A stretch of 64,000 nucleotides of DNA, from positions 496,001 through 560,000 of the forward strand of contig NZ_CP017812.1 in the NCBI RefSeq assembly GCF_001856685.1, given 5' to 3'. Both the position numbers and the translations under genes were made by a program. The stretch is from Boudabousia tangfeifanii (GTDB lineage: Bacteria > Actinomycetota > Actinomycetes > Actinomycetales > Actinomycetaceae). Of this stretch, positions 1 through 8,887 are shown in pieces (within the stretch, counting starts at the first letter, position 1; the number at the start of each line of letters is the position of its first letter). The notes under the pieces were generated by a model, which was not told where the DNA came from, did no database searches, and saw only the letters and a list, made by a program, of their open reading frames with translations.

Positions 1-1109
1 TACGTTCTGGCGCGATCTACGTGGTTAGCCCCACCGCAACCACCGTGGTTGCCATCATCGGTGCGATTACCTTGCTCTTTGGAGCCATCGTTGGTACCGC
101 CAAGGATGACATTAAGAAGGTGCTTGCCGCGTCGACCATGTCCCAAATCGGTTACATGATGCTTGGTGCTGGTCTTGGTCCTATCGGCTGGGCCTTCGCC
201 ATCTTCCACTTGCTCACCCACGGCTTCTTCAAGGCACAGATGTTCCTTGGCGCTGGCTCCGTGATGCATGCGATGGGCGATCAGACCAATATGCGCCGCT
301 TCGGTGCCCTCAAGAACGCAATGAAGGTCACCTGGATTACCTTCGGCATCGGCTGGCTCGCCATCCTCGGTATCCCACCATTCAGTGGTTTCTGGTCCAA
401 GGATAAGATTATCGAGGCCGCTTTCGTCGCTGACACTGCTGGCCCCTGGCAGCCATGGGTCCTCGGTTTCGTGGCCTTGATTGGTGCCGGGATTACCGCC
501 TTCTACATGTCACGACTCTTCTTCATGACCTTCCACGGTGAGGCCCGCTGGACCACCGCCGCTGAAGGGGCAGAGGTACACCCACACGAATCTGGTCCGC
601 TCATGACCTGGCCGATGATTATCCTTTCGGTCTTCTCACTCGGCCTCGGTGGCGTGCTTTCAATCGGCAATGGCTTTGTTAACTGGCTCGAACCAGTACT
701 TGGTCACGCCGAGCACCGCGAACCAGTCATGCCAGTTGTGGCTATTACGGTACTCACCCTGCTATCGATTGTTGTCGGTATCTTCTGGGCCTACCGCCTC
801 TACATTGCTCAGCCTGTATCCAAGGCCGTTCCCGCTGGCAGCTTCCTCACCCACGCTGCCCGTAACGACATGTTCCAGGATGATGTCAATGAAGCACTAT
901 TCGTTAAGCCAACGATGACGCTTGCTAGCGCTGTCGAGGTTGCTGACCGTCAAGTTGTTGACGGTGCCGTCCGCGGAGTTTGCTCCGGCGTGGACGCCCT
1001 CGGTAAGGCTACTGCTACCACCCAAAACGGTAAGGTACGCAGCTACGCGGCATACATCCTCGTTGGTGTGGTCGCCCTCTTGGGCGTAGCACTGTTTGGA
1101 ACCCTCTAA
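1..1109 (+). CDS. nuoL: NADH-quinone oxidoreductase subunit L (5' part lies outside the window)
   Basis: C-terminal part of the large proton-pumping antiporter-like subunit of respiratory complex I in the cytoplasmic membrane. The frame is open from the first base, so the gene begins upstream; the GTG at 21 is internal. The segment reading AKDDIKKVLAASTMSQIGYM is the conserved NuoL helix region with its lysines, followed by the HLLTHGFFKA signature and IPPFSGFWSKD. Several hydrophobic helices follow, including a final one near the C-terminus (YAAYILVGVVALLGVALF). It is followed after 16 bases by nuoM and nuoN, the usual nuoLMN order. Identification is secure. Confidence 0.97.
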   Translation, partial: RSGAIYVVSPTATTVVAIIGAITLLFGAIVGTAKDDIKKVLAASTMSQIGYMMLGAGLGPIGWAFAIFHLLTHGFFKAQMFLGAGSVMHAMGDQTNMRRFGALKNAMKVTWITFGIGWLAILGIPPFSGFWSKDKIIEAAFVADTAGPWQPWVLGFVALIGAGITAFYMSRLFFMTFHGEARWTTAAEGAEVHPHESGPLMTWPMIILSVFSLGLGGVLSIGNGFVNWLEPVLGHAEHREPVMPVVAITVLTLLSIVVGIFWAYRLYIAQPVSKAVPAGSFLTHAARNDMFQDDVNEALFVKPTMTLASAVEVADRQVVDGAVRGVCSGVDALGKATATTQNGKVRSYAAYILVGVVALLGVALFGTL

Positions 1110-1125
1110 GGGGGAAGGAAAGATA

Positions 1126-2649
1126 ATGGAAATCCTCGTCTCATCATTTCCCTTACTGAGCCTCGCGGTATGCTTGCCGCTTTTGGCTGCAGTGCTGATT
1201 TGGGTGGTTCCACCATTGCGCCGCAACGGCACCACCTTCGCACTGGTTGTCTCAGTAGTGGATCTTGCCCTACTGGTGGGGCTCGCCAGCATGTTCGATT
1301 ACTCGAAAGCTAGCGCCTACCAGTTCACTGAAACCTACTCATGGATCCCACAGTTTGGGGTTCACTGGGCACTAGGTGTTAATGGCCTTTCGCTAGTCAT
1401 GCTGCTGCTCGCTTCGGCCTTGACCGTCCTCGTGATGATCACCGAAAACCGAGCCGATCGCGACCGTGAAGAACAGACCGGTTACCTCGCGCTCGTGCTC
1501 TGCCTCGAGTTCTTCATGATCCTCATCTTCGCAGCGCGCGACCTCTTCGTGTTCTACCTAGCCTTCGAAGCCATGCTCATCCCGCTGTACTTGATGATTG
1601 GCCGCTACGGCATCACCGAGAACCGCAAGGCTGCCGCCCTCAAGTTCGTGATTTACTCCCTCGTTGGTGGTTTGGTCATGTTGGTGGGCGTTATCGCCAT
1701 CCCAGTTGCTTCGCAGCTCGATCCAAACACCTTCCTCTACGAGCGTTTGGCCACCGCAGGTTTCGACCTCGGCTCGCCAACTGCCAACCTACTGGTCTTC
1801 TTGGCCTTCTTCTTCGCCTTCGCGATTAAGGCCCCAATGGTGCCAGTCCACACCTGGTTGGCTGACACCGCCGAGGCCGCCCGTCCAAGCACCTCAACCC
1901 TGCTAGTTGGCGTCCTCGATAAGATCGGTACTTACGGCATGATTGTGGTTGGTTTGCAGGTCTTCGCTCCGCAGGCGAAACAAGCTGCTCCCTACATTCT
2001 CGTGTTGGCAGCTATCTCGATTCTTTACGGTGCCTTCGCCGCACTTGGCCAGAAGAACCTGCTACGATTGGTTTCCTTCACCTCGGTTTCCCACTTCGGT
2101 TTCATGGTGATGGCCATCTTCGTTGGTTCGGCCTACGCCCTGACTGGTGCCATGGTTTACATGGTGGCCCACGGCGTCACCATTGCTGGTTTGTTCCTCC
2201 TCTCTGGGGCGCTAATCGAACGTGGTGAAACTGCTGAGATTGCTGCCTACGGTGGCCTTCAGCGAGTTACCCCAGTTTTGGCTGGCACCTTCTTAGTCAC
2301 TGGTTTGGCCTCCGTGGCTTTGCCAGGTTTGAGCGGTTTCGTTCCTGAATACATGATTCTGCTAGGCACCTACGATGTTTCACCATGGTTGGCTGGGGTC
2401 TCGGTCCTTTCCGTCATCCTCGCCGCGGTTTACATCCTCTTGCCATACCAGAAGATCTTTACCGGTCCAGTCGAGAAAGCTCGCCAGCTTCCCGATTTGG
2501 ACAAGCGTGAACGGGCAGTGATTGCCCCACTGATCGTCGCCATGGTTATTCTTGGCGTTTGGGCTGCACCCATGATTAACACTCTAAGTCCTGTGGCCAG
2601 CAGTTCGATCACGAAATACCTATCCGAAATGGAAGTGAGCTCGAAGTGA
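1126..2649 (+). CDS. nuoM: NADH-quinone oxidoreductase subunit M
   Basis: Membrane proton-pumping subunit of complex I, 507 residues from the ATG at 1126. That start is preferred because a GGGGAAGG ribosome binding site lies at 1110-1117; an upstream in-frame ATG at 1096 would run back into nuoL. Family signatures include FAARDLFVFYLAFEAMLIP, the conserved lysine-containing segment KAPMVPVHTWLADTAEAARP and FTSVSHFGFMV. About 13-14 membrane helices are apparent, as expected. It overlaps nuoN by four bases (GTGA), so the two are probably translationally coupled. Confidence 0.97.
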   Translation: MEILVSSFPLLSLAVCLPLLAAVLIWVVPPLRRNGTTFALVVSVVDLALLVGLASMFDYSKASAYQFTETYSWIPQFGVHWALGVNGLSLVMLLLASALTVLVMITENRADRDREEQTGYLALVLCLEFFMILIFAARDLFVFYLAFEAMLIPLYLMIGRYGITENRKAAALKFVIYSLVGGLVMLVGVIAIPVASQLDPNTFLYERLATAGFDLGSPTANLLVFLAFFFAFAIKAPMVPVHTWLADTAEAARPSTSTLLVGVLDKIGTYGMIVVGLQVFAPQAKQAAPYILVLAAISILYGAFAALGQKNLLRLVSFTSVSHFGFMVMAIFVGSAYALTGAMVYMVAHGVTIAGLFLLSGALIERGETAEIAAYGGLQRVTPVLAGTFLVTGLASVALPGLSGFVPEYMILLGTYDVSPWLAGVSVLSVILAAVYILLPYQKIFTGPVEKARQLPDLDKRERAVIAPLIVAMVILGVWAAPMINTLSPVASSSITKYLSEMEVSSK

Positions 2650-4214
2650 ACCAGCAAGCTGAAATCGCCATCAACTGGGTCGGTCTAGCACCGATCATCA
2701 TCGTGCTGGGCACCGGTGCACTCCAGGTGCTCTTCGAAGCTTTCATTCCTCGGGGGCTTCGTCGTACCGTCCAGCTAATCACCTCGCTCGTTGCGATCAT
2801 CCTAGCTTTCGCTGCTGCTGTGGTAGTCGCGAATGCTGGAATCGTTGCCAAGCCGGTGCTTTTGGCTGGCACCGACGTGGTAGGGGATCTACCTGGATTG
2901 GTAGCACAGTTCATCCTTCTGATCATTGGCGCCCTAGCTGTCCTAGTGGCAGCCGACTTGACCTCTGCTGGTGACGGTGCCTTTGCCTCGCAGCCAGCTG
3001 ATCGTCCTGGTTCTTCGGAAGAAGCCTTGTCGGACCGCAACCACTACCAGCGCACCGAATACTTCCCCCTAATGCTCTTCAGCTTGGGTGGCATGATGGT
3101 ATTCGTCCAGGCCTCCTCGCTACTAACCATGTTTGTAGCCTTGGAAGTTATGTCGTTGCCGCTCTACATTTTGAGCGCCTCGGCACGCCGCCAGCGTCTG
3201 ATCAGCCAGGAAGCCGGTATCAAGTACTTCCTCTTGGGTGCTTTCGCCTCCGGCTTCTTCCTCTTCGGTTCCGCCTTCCTTTACGGCGCTACCGGCACCA
3301 TGTCGCTAGCTACATTGCCATCGCCAGAACTACAGCCTTTCATCGCCCAGCACGGTCTTAACGCCGTTGGCCTATGGATGGTTGGCGTCATCATGGTAAT
3401 GGTCGGCCTCCTCTTTAAGGTTGCGGCCGTCCCATTCCACGCCTGGACTCCTGATGTTTACCAGGGCGCCCCAAGCCCCATCACTGGTTTCATGGCTGCC
3501 GGTGTCAAGGTTGCTGCCTTCCTAGCACTTATGCGTCTGGTCGGTGCCGGGTTGCCTGGTACCTTCCCATACATCCGCATCTTCGTTTGGGTGATTGCGG
3601 CACTAACCATCGTAGTCGGCACCGTCATGGGTCTACGGCAAACCAACATCAAGCGCCTCTTGGCCTACTCTTCGGTAGCTCACGCCGGCTTCTTGTTGCT
3701 AGCTTTGATGGATCTTAACGGTGAACTAACCCATGCATGGCCAGCAGTGCTCTTCTACTTGCTGACCTATGGCGTCGCTACAGTTGGCGCCTTCGGCGTG
3801 ATCAGCTTGGTCCGCAAGAAGGATGCTTCCGGTGCGGCCTTGGGTGAAGCCGGCGATTTGGCGAACTGGGCTGGCCTTGCAAAGACCAACCCATTGCTTG
3901 CGCTAGCAATGACCGTATTCTTGCTCTCCTTCGCTGGTATTCCATTGACTGCCGGCTTCATTGGTAAGTTCTGGTTGTTTATGGGCGCCTTTGCCCAAGG
4001 TGGAGCCGTACTCGTCGTGATTGCGGTACTCGCTTCGGCAGCTACTGCAGTCTTCTACTTCCGAGTCATCCGTCAAATGTACCTAGCCGAGCCAGCGGAA
4101 GATACCATCGTGGTTTCCTCTGAAGGTTTTGCCGGTGCAGCTATCGTGCTAGCCACGCTAATGACGGTATTGCTAGGACTCGCACCAACCCTGTTCTTCA
4201 ATCTGCTGGCATAA
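2646..4214 (+). CDS. nuoN: NADH-quinone oxidoreductase subunit N
   Basis: Third antiporter-like subunit of complex I, 522 residues with a GTG start that overlaps the nuoM stop. Conserved motifs are MSLPLYILSASARR, the helix with KVAAVPFHAWTPDVYQGAP and IKRLLAYSSVAHAGF. A hydrophilic stretch of about 40 residues near position 100-140 (SQPADRPGSSEEALSD and following) separates the first helices from the core, as is common in actinobacterial NuoN. It is the last nuo gene. The next gene begins 16 bases later and probably also has its own start site. Confidence 0.97.
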   Translation: MNQQAEIAINWVGLAPIIIVLGTGALQVLFEAFIPRGLRRTVQLITSLVAIILAFAAAVVVANAGIVAKPVLLAGTDVVGDLPGLVAQFILLIIGALAVLVAADLTSAGDGAFASQPADRPGSSEEALSDRNHYQRTEYFPLMLFSLGGMMVFVQASSLLTMFVALEVMSLPLYILSASARRQRLISQEAGIKYFLLGAFASGFFLFGSAFLYGATGTMSLATLPSPELQPFIAQHGLNAVGLWMVGVIMVMVGLLFKVAAVPFHAWTPDVYQGAPSPITGFMAAGVKVAAFLALMRLVGAGLPGTFPYIRIFVWVIAALTIVVGTVMGLRQTNIKRLLAYSSVAHAGFLLLALMDLNGELTHAWPAVLFYLLTYGVATVGAFGVISLVRKKDASGAALGEAGDLANWAGLAKTNPLLALAMTVFLLSFAGIPLTAGFIGKFWLFMGAFAQGGAVLVVIAVLASAATAVFYFRVIRQMYLAEPAEDTIVVSSEGFAGAAIVLATLMTVLLGLAPTLFFNLLA

Positions 4215-4218
4215 CAGG

Positions 4219-4224
4219 TAGACT
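4219..4224 (+). promoter_or_regulatory. -10 element (TAGACT) for a probable leaderless transcript
   Basis: TAGACT fits the actinobacterial TANNNT consensus and ends six bases before the GTG start at 4231, which places the expected transcription start on the start codon itself. No Shine-Dalgarno sequence lies before the GTG. The -35 region (CTTCAA about 17 bases upstream) is weak. Inference from spacing only. Confidence 0.35.
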
Positions 4225-4230
4225 AGCAAC

Positions 4231-5238
4231 GTGAGTTTGAACCTTTCAGCTAAAGACCTGCCTGAGTTGCAGTCCGAATTGTCGGAGCAACTCGGGCAGG
4301 TTGAAGAACTTCTTCTCGAATCCGTCCAAGGCTCAGGTGACTTGGTCGATCCGTTGACCTCCCATCTAGCGAAAGCCGGTGGTAAGCGGATGCGCCCACT
4401 TTTGGTTGCCCTCTGCGGCACCTTGGGTCCAAACCCAGAACCAGAAAAGCTGGTTCAGGCCGCCACTGCAGTGGAACTAACCCACTTGGCTACCTTGTAC
4501 CACGATGATGTCATGGATGATGCTCCCTCTAGGCGAGGCGTCAACTCGGCACACATCGAGTGGGACAACAACCGGGCGATTTTGGCTGGCGATGTTCTCT
4601 TTGCCCGCGCCTCTCGGCTAGTAGCCGCATTGGGGGCCGAGGCCGTTGACTTCCACGCCAAAACCTTCGAACGTTTATGCTTGGGTCAACTCAATGAAAC
4701 CTTTGGCCCACAAGGGGGCGAAGATCGAGTTGAGTTCTACCTCCAAGTTTTAGCTGACAAAACTGGTTCGCTGGTCGCAGCTGCAGCTTCCTTCGGGGCG
4801 CTCTACTCGGGTGCTAGCGATGAAGTCCGCGAAGCCGTGGCCCTTTACGGCGATCGAGTTGGCGTCGCCTTCCAGATCGCTGACGACATCCTCGACCTCG
4901 TTTCATCTGCGGAAGTTTCCGGTAAGACCCCAGGGACGGACTTGCGCGAGGGCGTAGACACCCTCCCGGTTCTTCTCCTGCGTCGTCAAGCTGCCGAAGG
5001 GAAGGGCGATGCTGAAGTTGCTCGCATCCTCGATGCGCTAGCTGGTGACCTGTCAGCAGACGAAGACCTAGCTCAGGTGGTATCGGCCATTACCAACCAC
5101 CCGGTAATGGCACAAACTCGTCAACTTGCTCGCGATTGGGTCGATAAAGCGATCGATGCTTTGGCACCTGTCCCTGATGGGGAAGCCAAGGACGCCCTCG
5201 TCCTCTTTGCCAACTCCATGATTGATCGCGTTGCCTAG
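4231..5238 (+). CDS. Long-chain polyprenyl diphosphate synthase (menaquinone side chain)
   Basis: Trans-isoprenyl diphosphate synthase, 335 residues. It condenses isopentenyl diphosphate onto an allylic diphosphate to make a long prenyl chain. Both aspartate-rich metal-binding motifs are present: HDDVMDD with its RRG extension near residue 92-102, and the second, QIADDILDL, near residue 213-221. GGKRMRP near residue 50 is the conserved diphosphate-binding start of the fold. Its place directly after nuoN supports a role in the quinone used by complex I, most likely menaquinone. Chain length (hepta- to nona-) cannot be told by eye. GTG start; a hairpin terminator follows. Confidence 0.9.
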   Translation: MSLNLSAKDLPELQSELSEQLGQVEELLLESVQGSGDLVDPLTSHLAKAGGKRMRPLLVALCGTLGPNPEPEKLVQAATAVELTHLATLYHDDVMDDAPSRRGVNSAHIEWDNNRAILAGDVLFARASRLVAALGAEAVDFHAKTFERLCLGQLNETFGPQGGEDRVEFYLQVLADKTGSLVAAAASFGALYSGASDEVREAVALYGDRVGVAFQIADDILDLVSSAEVSGKTPGTDLREGVDTLPVLLLRRQAAEGKGDAEVARILDALAGDLSADEDLAQVVSAITNHPVMAQTRQLARDWVDKAIDALAPVPDGEAKDALVLFANSMIDRVA

Positions 5239-5274
5239 TCTCTATTTGAGCATCAACCAAACTTCATAAAGAAA

Positions 5275-5323
5275 AACTCCAGAGAAGAAAATGGGCTAAA
5301 ACCCCGAAAACTTCTCTGGAGTT
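5275..5323 (+). terminator. Rho-independent terminator after the nuo/polyprenyl synthase unit
   Basis: Perfect 13-bp inverted repeat (AACTCCAGAGAAG and its complement) with a 23-base loop, followed by ATTTTCTTT. It lies 36 bases past the stop codon. Confidence 0.75.
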
Positions 5324-5347
5324 ATTTTCTTTCACAGTTAAATGCCC

Positions 5348-5376
5348 TGTCAAAGAACCCTAGATTGCGCTAGAAT
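5348..5376 (+). promoter_or_regulatory. Promoter of fprA with overlapping palindrome
   Basis: TGTCAA (5348-5353), a 17-base spacer and TAGAAT (5371-5376). The expected start is near 5383, inside a dyad TAAGG-CAGA-CCTTA (5376-5389) that could be an operator. Confidence 0.5.
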
Positions 5377-5412
5377 AAGGCAGACCTTAGTGCATATATA
5401 GGAGGCGTATCC

Positions 5413-6843
5413 TTGTCTACTCGACCCCTTTCGGTAGCTGTTATTGGTGCTGGCCCAGCCGGAATTTACGCGGCAGATATCCTGTCGAAGTCCGATCTGG
5501 AAGTTCAAATTGACCTATTTGAACAACTTCCCGCCCCCTACGGTTTGGTTCGCTACGGGGTTGCCCCAGACCACCCGCGCATTAAGCAGATCATCACCGC
5601 GCTTTACCGCATTTTGCAGCGCGGCGATATCACCCTCCTAGCAAACGTCAAGATCGGCGAAGACCTAACCGTTGAAGACCTACAGGCTCACTACGATGCG
5701 ATCGTGGTCGCCACTGGTGCTGATCGTGACGCCCCACTAAACATTCCTGGGGTGGAGCTACCGCAGTCCTACGGTGCTGCCGATTTCGTTTACTGGTACG
5801 ACGGCAACCCAGACTACCCGCGCCACTGGCCACTCGAAGCCAAATCGGTGGCCGTCCTCGGTGTAGGTAACGTGGCCCTAGACGTGGCGCGCGTCCTCGC
5901 TAAGCATCCAGAAGACATGCTGGTCACCGAAGTACCCGAAAACGTTTATCGCGAACTCGAAAAGAACCCCGTCACCGATGTGCACGTGTTCGGTCGTCGC
6001 GGTCCTGCCCAGGTTAAGTTCACCCCGCTAGAGCTTCGTGAACTAGGCGAAGTACCTGATGTTGACGTGATCGTTTACGAAGAAGACTTTGACTACGATG
6101 AGGGTTCCCAGAAGGCTATTAAGGCTTCAAACCAGACCAAGATGGTCGTCAAGACGCTGACCAACTACGCCATGGTGCCACCAGAGGAACACACCGCCTC
6201 GCGTCGCATCCACATTCACATGTTCCATTCCCCAGCTGAAATCTTGGCTGATGAAAACGGTAACGTGCGAGCGCTTAAGACCGAACGCACCCAGCTTGAT
6301 GGCAATGGTGGCGTGACCGGCACTGGCGAGTTCGTGGAAACCGAAGTGCAGGCCGTTTACCGCGCGATTGGCTACTTCTCTTCGCCAGTCAAAGGCCTCC
6401 CATTCGACGAGAAACGTGGCGTGATCCCTTCGGTACAAGGTCGGGTGACCGATAACGAGGGCGAGGTCGTCAACGGCGTCTATGCCACCGGTTGGATCCG
6501 CCGTGGCCCGATCGGCTTGATCGGTTCTACCAAGTCTGATGCCGCTGAAACCATTTCCATGCTGGTCGAGGACGCAAATGCCGGCAAGCTCAAGGCCACT
6601 ACCGATCAGGTGGGCCACGAAGCTATTGTGGCGTTGCTCGAATCTCGCCACGTACCATACACCACCTGGCAAGGTTGGGAACTTCTCGATGCCTATGAAC
6701 GTAAGTTGGGCGAAGAATTCGGGGAAGTTCCTGGCGGTCGCGGTAGACGCGAACGCGTTAAGGTAGTGTCCCGCAAGGCCATGACTGCCATCTCTCGTGG
6801 GGAAGAAATCCCCGCCGACTTGATTGGAAGCGATGGCGAATGA
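5413..6843 (+). CDS. fprA: FprA-type NADPH-ferredoxin reductase (FAD-dependent)
   Basis: FAD/NAD(P) oxidoreductase of the adrenodoxin-reductase / mycobacterial FprA family, 476 residues. It moves electrons between NADPH and ferredoxin. The N-terminal FAD motif reads VIGAGPAGIYAADIL, followed by the family hallmark YGLVRYGVAPDHPRIK. The NADPH-binding Rossmann motif VLGVGNVALDVARVL lies near residue 148-162, and VFGRRGPAQVKFT follows. The C-terminal GWIRRGPIGLIGSTKSDA is also typical. TTG start at 5413, chosen because AGGAGG lies at 5400-5405. The stop overlaps the next gene by four bases (ATGA). Confidence 0.93.
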   Translation: MSTRPLSVAVIGAGPAGIYAADILSKSDLEVQIDLFEQLPAPYGLVRYGVAPDHPRIKQIITALYRILQRGDITLLANVKIGEDLTVEDLQAHYDAIVVATGADRDAPLNIPGVELPQSYGAADFVYWYDGNPDYPRHWPLEAKSVAVLGVGNVALDVARVLAKHPEDMLVTEVPENVYRELEKNPVTDVHVFGRRGPAQVKFTPLELRELGEVPDVDVIVYEEDFDYDEGSQKAIKASNQTKMVVKTLTNYAMVPPEEHTASRRIHIHMFHSPAEILADENGNVRALKTERTQLDGNGGVTGTGEFVETEVQAVYRAIGYFSSPVKGLPFDEKRGVIPSVQGRVTDNEGEVVNGVYATGWIRRGPIGLIGSTKSDAAETISMLVEDANAGKLKATTDQVGHEAIVALLESRHVPYTTWQGWELLDAYERKLGEEFGEVPGGRGRRERVKVVSRKAMTAISRGEEIPADLIGSDGE

Positions 6844-7700
6844 GCACTCCTTCGGCTGATGGGGCGTTGCCCGCAAGCACGCCTTCGTCATCTACTGCCT
6901 CGAAGCACCGTTTAACCACTCTGTGGTTTGTGCTAGGACATGTCCTCTTTGCTCTGCTGTTGGGCATGCTAGCTGGCAGTAGTAGCCGAGTGTTCCATGC
7001 GCCGCTCTGGTTGCAGTTTACTTTGGCGGCCATAGCCGCCGTCATCTGGCTACTTCCTCTGATTGGCTGGGCCTTGGCGTCCAGCCGGCCACAGGCTTGG
7101 CAACTATGGGAGAGCAGCAAGCCATGGCAAGCTAGTTCTGGGACCGATCAGGACTTTTTAGCCGAACTGACATCGCTTGTTTCGGCTGCCGGCTTGGCAG
7201 AACCGCAACTGCGGCGCTTACCCAAAAACTTTGCCTTGCCCTATCCACTGGTGGCTTATTACCAAGGTCATTTGGTGGTCTTTTTGCCTCAGGGCTTTAC
7301 CCGTGACCATTCGCCACAAATGTTGCGATACTTCGCGGCCTTGATTGTGGAACGGCTACTTTGGAAGTACACGCCGGTACTTTCTAGCATTGCGCGCAGT
7401 ATCTGGAGTTGGAATCGTCCTACTTTGCCTGCGAGCTTGCCCGAGTTGATGCCGCGATATCGTGGCTGGTTCTCGGGAAGAGACTTGCATCCTGCTTCTG
7501 CGACCTCGTTCCGCGCCCAATTCGATTTGGCGGCGAAACGCATCGGGGAGTTGCCTCCTGAAGTAGCCAACCTACCGCGGGCACCATTTTCTTCCCAGAG
7601 CTACGCGGCGGCCCTTTCGGCTTTGAGTGTTTTCCCTTTGGTACATGTGCCCACTAGGAATGAAATGTTGGATTCGCAGCTTCGAGGACGCCGTAGGTAG
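6840..7700 (+). CDS. Membrane protein of unknown function, possibly an inactive M48-like domain
   Basis: 286 residues, translationally coupled to fprA by an ATGA overlap. A Ser/Thr-rich N-terminus is followed by two hydrophobic helices (about residues 28-50 and 58-82) and then a cytoplasmic-looking domain rich in aromatic and basic residues. I do not recognise a family with certainty. The stretch beginning AGLAEPQLRRLP and ending MLRYFAALIVERLL can be laid against the HtpX protein encoded next door (AGQPMPALYVSP ... ELRGVLGHELMH) with similar spacing, but the zinc-binding HExxH is absent. It may be a decayed M48 relative or an unrelated membrane protein. Function unknown. Confidence 0.75.
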   Translation: MSTPSADGALPASTPSSSTASKHRLTTLWFVLGHVLFALLLGMLAGSSSRVFHAPLWLQFTLAAIAAVIWLLPLIGWALASSRPQAWQLWESSKPWQASSGTDQDFLAELTSLVSAAGLAEPQLRRLPKNFALPYPLVAYYQGHLVVFLPQGFTRDHSPQMLRYFAALIVERLLWKYTPVLSSIARSIWSWNRPTLPASLPELMPRYRGWFSGRDLHPASATSFRAQFDLAAKRIGELPPEVANLPRAPFSSQSYAAALSALSVFPLVHVPTRNEMLDSQLRGRRR

Positions 7701-7779
7701 GGCTTGCCAGTCCATCTCTGGGCTTTACCGCGGTTTACGCCCTAGTCGATATTTCCTGCAGTTAGAGCAGAAAAACCGG

Positions 7780-7785
7780 TAGGGT
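7780..7785 (+). promoter_or_regulatory. -10 element (TAGGGT) for probable leaderless htpX
   Basis: TAGGGT ends six bases before the ATG at 7792, and there is no ribosome binding site in between. This is the same geometry as at 4219 and 45425. No convincing -35. Confidence 0.33.
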
Positions 7786-7791
7786 AGTGGC

Positions 7792-8664
7792 ATGCATAGT
7801 CATTTTAATGGTGTTAAAACTGCCGCTTTGATCGCGGCCATGATTTTCCTTGCCGGTTTGGCAGGCTCGGCTGTGGCCGCAGGAACTGGTAACCGTATGT
7901 GGTTCTGGGGCTTCCTCATCTTCGGCCTCGGATCTAGTTTCTATTCGTACTGGAACTCGGCAAAACTTGCTTTGCGTTCCATGCGCGCTTACCCGGTGTC
8001 CGAACAGGAAGCGCCTGCCATGTATCGGATTGTGCGCGAACTTTCGCAGAAGGCGGGGCAGCCAATGCCGGCGCTTTATGTTTCGCCACAAACTACGCCC
8101 AATGCTTTCGCTACCGGTCGTAATCCGCGCAATGCCGCGGTTTGCTGTACTGAAGGCATTTTGGCTTTGCTCAACGAGCGTGAGCTGCGGGGCGTCCTCG
8201 GCCACGAACTAATGCACGTGTACAACCGCGATATTCTGACGTCTTCGGTCTCTGGGGCCATCGCTGGTGTAATTACTTCGGTGGCTCGCATGTTCATGTT
8301 CTCGGGTCTTTACGGGGGCCGAGGACGACAAGAAGGTCAGGGCGGTTCTGCTATAGGTTCGATTCTTTTTGCGATTGCTGCCCCGATGGCCGCAGCTGTT
8401 ATTCAGATGGCGGTCTCGCGTACCCGTGAATATGACGCTGACGAGGACGGGGCTAAGCTGACGGAAGATCCGTTAGCGTTGGCTTCGGCTTTGCGCCGTC
8501 TTGAAACTGGGGTGGCAGCTGATCCAATGGCTCCGCAGGGGAATACTGAACTGGTTTCTCACATGATGATTGCCAACCCGTTTGGCAACTTGCGCAATCT
8601 ATTTGCCACCCACCCACCAATGGATAAGCGAATTGCTCGTTTGGAGCAGATGGCCGGTTACTAA
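7792..8664 (+). CDS. htpX: HtpX-family M48 zinc metalloprotease
   Basis: Integral membrane zinc endopeptidase of family M48B, 290 residues, expected to degrade misfolded membrane proteins with the active site facing the cytoplasm. Two N-terminal helices (about residues 8-55) are followed by PNAFATGRNP, the zinc-binding HELMH within VLGHELMHVYNRD near residue 138-150, two more helices, and the third zinc ligand in SRTREYDADEDGA near residue 207-219. Length and motif order match the family. It is monocistronic, ending in a bidirectional terminator shared with the convergent gene at 8888. Confidence 0.95.
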   Translation: MHSHFNGVKTAALIAAMIFLAGLAGSAVAAGTGNRMWFWGFLIFGLGSSFYSYWNSAKLALRSMRAYPVSEQEAPAMYRIVRELSQKAGQPMPALYVSPQTTPNAFATGRNPRNAAVCCTEGILALLNERELRGVLGHELMHVYNRDILTSSVSGAIAGVITSVARMFMFSGLYGGRGRQEGQGGSAIGSILFAIAAPMAAAVIQMAVSRTREYDADEDGAKLTEDPLALASALRRLETGVAADPMAPQGNTELVSHMMIANPFGNLRNLFATHPPMDKRIARLEQMAGY

Positions 8665-8780
8665 GTGGTCAGCAGTTATCTAGGGGTTGGTTTCGCGCAA
8701 AGCCCTGAGCCTAGTGCCTAGGTGTTGAACTAGTCCCAAGACCAACACTGAAGCGAGCAACAAGCCTGAAAAATATATAG

Positions 8781-8816
8781 TTTGGCGCCCTCGAAAAATA
8801 TTTCGAGGGCGCCAAA
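8781..8816. terminator. Bidirectional terminator between htpX and the yajQ-like gene
   Basis: Perfect 16-bp inverted repeat (TTTGGCGCCCTCGAAA and its complement) around a 4-base AATA loop. It sits between two convergent genes. Each arm carries the GCCCTCG variant of the repeated GNCCTCG motif. The rest of the 8665-8887 gap shows nothing else I can name. Confidence 0.75.
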
Positions 8817-8887
8817 CGTTTACCTAACGTGCGGGAAGGTAAAGGCTAAAACTACCTTGTTTCCTAGTTAAAAGCAGAGGCGTAAAC

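Noticed and set aside
6127..6891. 254-residue open frame antisense to fprA
   Set aside because: Same reason: lies wholly within a clear gene, no start signals or family features.
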